Shown piece after piece: positions 39,603 through 43,303 of a stretch of DNA of 43,303 nt. The number at the start of each line of letters is the position of its first letter. The stretch's first letter is position 1. The stretch covers positions 1-43,303 of the forward strand of contig JAOPWU010000207.1 in the NCBI GenBank assembly GCA_025965515.1, given 5' to 3'. Below the pieces are notes generated by a model. The model saw nothing but the letters and a program-made list of their open reading frames with translations. It made no database searches and was not told the DNA's origin. Both the position numbers and the translations under genes were made by a program. The stretch is from Mycobacterium sp. (GTDB lineage Bacteria; Actinomycetota; Actinomycetes; RYN-182).

Positions 39603-40744
39603 GCCTCGAACCCGTCGAGCTTGGCGATCACCTGGAGCATCACCTCGTCGGCGCCGGCGCCGATCGAGATGAGGCGGCTGTCCCGGAAGAACCGGGAGGT
39701 CCAGCTCTCCTCCATGTAGCCCATGCCACCGTGGAACTGCACGCACGCATCCGCCACCTCGCGGACCAGCCGCCCGGCGGTCAGCTTCGCGACCGTGGCC
39801 TGCCGGGTGGTGTCCTCGCCCGCCATGTAGGCCTCGGCGCAGGCGTGGTTGTGGGACTGCAGCAGGTCGATCTGGGCGGACAGCTCGGCCATCCGGAAGG
39901 CGATGTACTGGTTGGCCATGAGCGGCTTGCCGAACACCTCCCGCTGCTTGAGGTAGTCACGGGTGCGTTCGAGGGCCCGCCGGCAGCTGGCGGGGACGCC
40001 GTAGGCGGAGAACATGCGTTCCACGACGAACTGCGCCATCTGCTGCTGGAAGCCCCGGCCGATCGTCCCGATCGTGTTGCTCACCGGCACGTGCACGTCG
40101 GTGAACACGAGCTCCGCGGTGTCGGACGACCGGTTCCCGAGCTTGTCGAGCTTGCGGGAGACCGTGACCCCGGGGGAGCGGGTGTCCACCACGATCTGCG
40201 ACATCCCGCGGTAGCCGCCCTCGTCGGAGGTGCGGGCGAGCAGGCACAGCCAGTCCGCCTGGGTGCCGTTGGTGATGTAGAGCTTGCTGCCGTTGATCAC
40301 CCACTCGTCGCCGTCGCGGACGGCCTTGGTGCGGATCCCGGCCACGTCCGACCCGGCCCCGGGCTCGGTGACCGCGATGGAGCACACGGCCGTGCCCGCG
40401 ATGGCGGGCGCCAGGTAGCGACGCTTCAGGTCGTCGCTGCCGAAGCTGTGCAGCGACGGGGTGGCCATGTTGGTCTGCACCCCGATCGCCATGGGGACGC
40501 CGGCGCAGCCCGACCGGGCCAGTTCCTCGCAGGCGATCACCGTGTAGAGGTGGTCGGCGCCCTGGCCGCCGTACGCCGGGTCGTACTCGAGGCCGAGCAG
40601 GCCGACCTCGCCGAGCTTCGGGAACAGCTCGTGGGCGGGGAAGATCCCCGCCTCCTCCCAGGCGTCGACGTGCGGCGCGATCTCCCGCGCCACGACGTCC
40701 CGCACCACCTTCCGGAAGGCGTGGTGCTCCTCGGTGAAGCGCAT
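39599..40744 (-). CDS. acyl-CoA dehydrogenase (first gene of operon)
   Basis: FAD-dependent dehydrogenase of 381 residues. REIAPHVDAWEEAGIFP, SIAVTEPGAGSDVAGIRT, YITNGTQADWLCLLART and ADACVQFHGGMGYMEESW are standard family motifs. At the YEGT position it reads IGAGA, so the usual Glu is Gly, as in isovaleryl- or citronellyl-type enzymes. ATG 40744 follows GGAG by about 6 nt and is the operon start, 168 bp from the divergent dehydrogenase. Citronellyl-CoA-like or isovaleryl-CoA-like substrates are possible by analogy with AtuD, but sequence alone does not decide. Confidence 0.95.
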   Translation of the reverse strand: MRFTEEHHAFRKVVRDVVAREIAPHVDAWEEAGIFPAHELFPKLGEVGLLGLEYDPAYGGQGADHLYTVIACEELARSGCAGVPMAIGVQTNMATPSLHSFGSDDLKRRYLAPAIAGTAVCSIAVTEPGAGSDVAGIRTKAVRDGDEWVINGSKLYITNGTQADWLCLLARTSDEGGYRGMSQIVVDTRSPGVTVSRKLDKLGNRSSDTAELVFTDVHVPVSNTIGTIGRGFQQQMAQFVVERMFSAYGVPASCRRALERTRDYLKQREVFGKPLMANQYIAFRMAELSAQIDLLQSHNHACAEAYMAGEDTTRQATVAKLTAGRLVREVADACVQFHGGMGYMEESWTSRFFRDSRLISIGAGADEVMLQVIAKLDGFEA

Positions 40745-40825
40745 GGCGTCTCCTGCCGACAGGGCCCGCCGCCCGACCGGGTGCGGGAGCCACGGCGCCG
40801 TGGGACCGATGCAGGGCCGCGACCC

Positions 40826-40873
40826 CGGTCGGTCGCAGCGGGGGCAGCGTAGCCCACAGACCGCTCGGTCGGT
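40826..40873. promoter_or_regulatory. paired CGGTCGGT boxes, probable TetR operators in a divergent promoter
   Basis: CGGTCGGT occurs at 40826-40833 and 40866-40873, exactly 40 bp apart. The second lies in the perfect inverted repeat GACCG-CT-CGGTC (40859-40870), and the first follows GACC-CC-GGTC (40821-40830). They sit in the 168-bp region between the two divergent dehydrogenase genes. A TATGTT at 40873-40878 could be the rightward -10. The TetR gene downstream at 42084 is the likely binder. Confidence 0.5.
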
Positions 40874-40912
40874 ATGTTTTGCTGAGACGCCCATCACGAC
40901 AGGAGCCCCTGC

Positions 40913-42055
40913 ATGCAGCGCACCCGCTACGAGGCCGAGCACGAGGCCTTCCGCGACGCCGTCCGGAGCTTCCTCGCCCAGCACGTCGTGCCGTTCCACG
41001 ACGCCTGGGAGAAGGCGGGCATCGTCGACCGCGAGGTCTGGCGGGCGGCCGGCAAGCAGGGGCTGCTGGGCACGGACGTGCCGGAGCAGTTCGGCGGCGG
41101 CGGCGTCAAGGACTTCCGCTACAACTGCGTGGTCACCGAGGAGGTCATCCGCATCGGGGCCAGCGGTATCGGCTTCACGCTGCACAACGACGTGGTGGCC
41201 CCTTACCTGCTCGACCTCACGACGGACGAGCAGAAGGAGCGCTGGCTGCCGCCCTTCGTCACCGGCGAGCTGATCACCGCGATCGCCATGAGCGAGCCCG
41301 GCGCCGGCTCCGACCTGCAGGGGCTGCGTACGACGGCCCGCCGGGACGGCTCCGACTGGGTGCTGTCGGGCAGCAAAACCTTCATCACCAACGGCATCAA
41401 CGCCGATCTGGTGCTGGTCGTCGCCCGGACGGACCCGGAGGCGGGTGCCCACGGCTTCAGCCTCCTCGCCGTGGAGCGGGGGATGAAGGGCTTCGAGCGG
41501 GGTCGCAACCTCGAGAAGATCGGCATGAAGGCGCAGGACACCGCGGAGCTGTTCTTCGACGAGGTGCGGGTGCCCGCCGAGAACGTCGTCGGCAGCGAGG
41601 GCGGCGGTTTCATCCACCTGATGGAGAAGCTGCCGCAGGAGCGGCTCTCCATCGCCGTCTCCGCCGTCGCCGGGGCCCGGACGGTCTTCGATCTGACGCT
41701 GGCCTACTGCAAGGACCGCACGGCCTTCGGCCGGCCGATCGGCGCGTTCCAGCACAACCGGTTCCTGCTGGCCGAGCTGGCCACCGAGATCGAGATCGCG
41801 GAGCACTACGTCGACCGGGCCGTGCTCGAGCACAACGCCGGGCGGTTCAGCGTGCAGGACGCCGCCATGGCGAAGTGGTGGACCACCGAGCTGCAGAAGA
41901 AGGTCGTCGACTCCTGCGTCCAGCTGCACGGCGGGTACGGCTACATGCTCGAGTACCCGGTCGCCCGCGCCTACGCCGACGTCCGGGTGCAGACGATCTA
42001 CGGGGGGACGACCGAGGTGATGAAGGAGATCATCGGCCGCTCCCTCGGCGTCTGA
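40913..42055 (+). CDS. acyl-CoA dehydrogenase (divergent)
   Basis: A 380-residue FAD enzyme. FLAQHVVPFHDAWEKAGIVD, AIAMSEPGAGSDLQGLRTTA, FITNGINADLVLVVART, LMEKLPQERLSIAVSA and VQLHGGYGYMLEYPVARAYAD are recognised. The end IYGGTTEVMKEIIG is the long-chain/AcdA type in which the YEGT Glu is Gly. ATG 40913 has AGGAG about 8 nt upstream. It is transcribed away from the seven-gene operon and followed after 28 bp by tetR. It may oxidise the incoming chain or a later intermediate of the same pathway. This is inferred from gene order only. Confidence 0.95.
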   Translation: MQRTRYEAEHEAFRDAVRSFLAQHVVPFHDAWEKAGIVDREVWRAAGKQGLLGTDVPEQFGGGGVKDFRYNCVVTEEVIRIGASGIGFTLHNDVVAPYLLDLTTDEQKERWLPPFVTGELITAIAMSEPGAGSDLQGLRTTARRDGSDWVLSGSKTFITNGINADLVLVVARTDPEAGAHGFSLLAVERGMKGFERGRNLEKIGMKAQDTAELFFDEVRVPAENVVGSEGGGFIHLMEKLPQERLSIAVSAVAGARTVFDLTLAYCKDRTAFGRPIGAFQHNRFLLAELATEIEIAEHYVDRAVLEHNAGRFSVQDAAMAKWWTTELQKKVVDSCVQLHGGYGYMLEYPVARAYADVRVQTIYGGTTEVMKEIIGRSLGV

Positions 42056-42083
42056 GCCCCGTCCGGCGGACCGGGAGACCCCG

Positions 42084-42737
42084 ATGACCAGCGCGCCCCC
42101 GGGGGCCCGCCGCACGCAGGCCGACCGCCGCGCGACCACGCGTGCGGCGTTGCTGCAGGCCACCGTCGGGTCGCTCGTCGAGCTCGGTTACGCAGGGACC
42201 ACGACGGCGGAGGTCCAGCGGCGGGCGGGCGTCTCCAAGGGCGCCCTCACGCACCACTTCGCGGCCAAGGCGGACCTGCTGCTGGCGGCGATGGACGTGC
42301 TCTACGACGCGTTCACTGCGGACGTGCGGCAGGCCGCGAGCCACCTTCCCGGCGGCGCAGCGCGCGTGCGGCCGGCCATCGCGCTGCTGTGGGAGCAGTT
42401 CCGCGGCCCGCTGTTCACCGCCGCCATGGAGCTCTGGGTGGCGGCGCGGACGGACCCCACGCTGCGCGCGGCCCTGCTGCCGCACGAGCGCCGCCTGGGG
42501 GCCCAGCTGCGCGCCCTCGCGCGGGAGGTCGTCGGCGAGGAGGTGGCCCGCCACCCGAACGCGGAGGCTGCCTACGCCGTTCTGCTGACCAGCATGCGGG
42601 GCCAGGCCATGACCTACGCGCTGCAGCCTGACGCGCCCGTCGCCGGACCGCACCTGGAGCACTGGTACGCGCTGGTCGAGGCTTTCGCGGCGACGCCGCG
42701 GCGCCCCGGCCGGGGCGGGCGCCCGCCCGCCAGCTAG
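42084..42737 (+). CDS. TetR-family regulator, likely repressor of the acyl-CoA island
   Basis: A 217-residue regulator. The N-terminal HTH (residues about 15-62) reads TTRAALLQATVGSLVELGYA then TTAEVQRRAGVSKGALTHHF, ending in a typical AAKADLLLAAMDVLY. The C-terminal ligand domain is helical, with WVAARTDPTLRAALLPHERR, as in many actinobacterial acyl-CoA-related TetR proteins. ATG 42084 is 28 bp after the dehydrogenase stop. A role at the CGGTCGGT boxes, with an acyl-CoA as inducer, is inferred. Its TAG (42735-42737) overlaps the convergent stop of the next gene (CTAG). Confidence 0.9.
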   Translation: MTSAPPGARRTQADRRATTRAALLQATVGSLVELGYAGTTTAEVQRRAGVSKGALTHHFAAKADLLLAAMDVLYDAFTADVRQAASHLPGGAARVRPAIALLWEQFRGPLFTAAMELWVAARTDPTLRAALLPHERRLGAQLRALAREVVGEEVARHPNAEAAYAVLLTSMRGQAMTYALQPDAPVAGPHLEHWYALVEAFAATPRRPGRGGRPPAS

Positions 42738-43303
42738 CGGTCCCGTGCCACCAGCCCGGCCGCGAGCGTCCGGACGGCGGCGGCGTCCACGGTCGTCACC
42801 GAGGACGCCGCGACGAGGAAGGTGTCCCGTCCCGTTCGGGCCCGCACCGTGACGAGGTGCGACCCGGCGGGGCCGCCCGGCAGCGGCTGGTCGACCACCT
42901 GGGACCGCTCGCCGACCTGCGGCTCGCTGACGACCGTGGCCCCTGGGTCCTGCGGCGCCGCGAGGTCGGCCGCGAGGTCGGCGGCCGCGCCGTCCGGGGC
43001 GGCGAACCGCGTGACCACCACCGTCAGGACGTGGGTGTGGAGCGCGTCGGTGTACTCGACCGCGTAGGCGGTCTGGAAGCCCCGTTGGGCGAGCGCCGCC
43101 CGGGCTGCCGGCGGGTCGGCCGCTCCCGCCGTGAGGCTCGCAGCGTCCCGGGGCCCGGTGGCGTCCGCCACGAGCTGGAACCCCGCCAGCTGCCCCGGTG
43201 CCGGGACGAGCCCGGCCAGGGGCGACGGGGGCAGGGTCGCGCTCGCGACCGCCCCCGGCGGTCCGACCGAGGCGCCCCCGCCCCCGCTCGCCGCGGCGGA
43301 CGC
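42734..43303 (-). CDS. 3' part of a probable secreted or lipoprotein gene, unknown function (partial)
   Basis: The frame is open to the right edge (190 residues visible), so the true start lies outside. The distal part is Ala/Ser/Gly-rich, like the linker after a signal sequence or lipobox in actinobacterial exported proteins. A folded domain follows, with alternating beta pattern: FQTAYAVEYTDALHTHVLTV, SHLVTVRARTGRDTFLVAAS. No family was recognised; a sensor-type or substrate-binding lipoprotein is possible. Its TAG overlaps the tetR stop codon, so no terminator fits between them. Confidence 0.65.
   Translation of the reverse strand, partial: ASAAASGGGGASVGPPGAVASATLPPSPLAGLVPAPGQLAGFQLVADATGPRDAASLTAGAADPPAARAALAQRGFQTAYAVEYTDALHTHVLTVVVTRFAAPDGAAADLAADLAAPQDPGATVVSEPQVGERSQVVDQPLPGGPAGSHLVTVRARTGRDTFLVAASSVTTVDAAAVRTLAAGLVARDR

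Overview
The window is very GC-rich, gene-dense chromosomal DNA of an actinobacterium. A translational-type T-box leader in front of ileS, mycothiol-enzyme-like DinB folds (including a TIGR03084-type protein), small DUF6158 and DUF6308 proteins, GTG starts and 4-nt stop/start overlaps all fit. Geodermatophilaceae (Blastococcus, Geodermatophilus, Modestobacter) is my best guess, by inference only. I saw no rRNA, tRNA, CRISPR, insertion sequence, phage gene or base-composition island.

Left part (1-14.6 kb): the tail of an unidentified gene, then a leftward ileS with its T-box leader. Facing it is a rightward chain: lspA (apparently starting at CTG), an RluA-family pseudouridine synthase, a tiny membrane protein and a double-GNAT protein, followed by dnaE. 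A CPBP membrane protease, a DUF6308 gene, a DUF6158 gene, a degraded mycothiol-dependent-enzyme gene, a small unknown ORF, a GAF-ANTAR regulator and a band-7/SPFH protein fill the rest.

Middle (14.6-29.6 kb): a membrane GGDEF-EAL protein, an atypical SDR, fused isobutyryl-CoA mutase (icmF) with a MarR regulator, then a compact leftward chaperone operon dnaK-grpE-dnaJ(cbpA type)-cbpM-clpB. A GAF/PucR-type regulator is divergent from dnaK.

Right part (29.6-42.7 kb): an acyl-CoA catabolic island. Seven leftward genes (acyl-CoA dehydrogenase, TIGR03084 protein, AtuA-like protein, carboxyltransferase, biotin carboxylase/BCCP, methylglutaconyl-type hydratase, second acyl-CoA dehydrogenase) are joined by six consecutive 4-nt overlaps and end in a strong hairpin. 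An acyl-CoA synthetase gene follows. A third acyl-CoA dehydrogenase and a TetR regulator are divergent, across a promoter region with repeated CGGTCGGT boxes. The chemistry implied is activation, alpha/beta-desaturation, gamma-carboxylation and hydration, as in leucine or acyclic-terpene breakdown, but no HMG-CoA-lyase-type gene is present; AtuA-like and TIGR03084 proteins stand where one would be expected. This is the best candidate for an undescribed system here. The window closes with the 3' part of a probable secreted protein gene. Other points of note are the GxHH signature in place of HxGH in IleRS and the CbpM gene where HspR is usually found.
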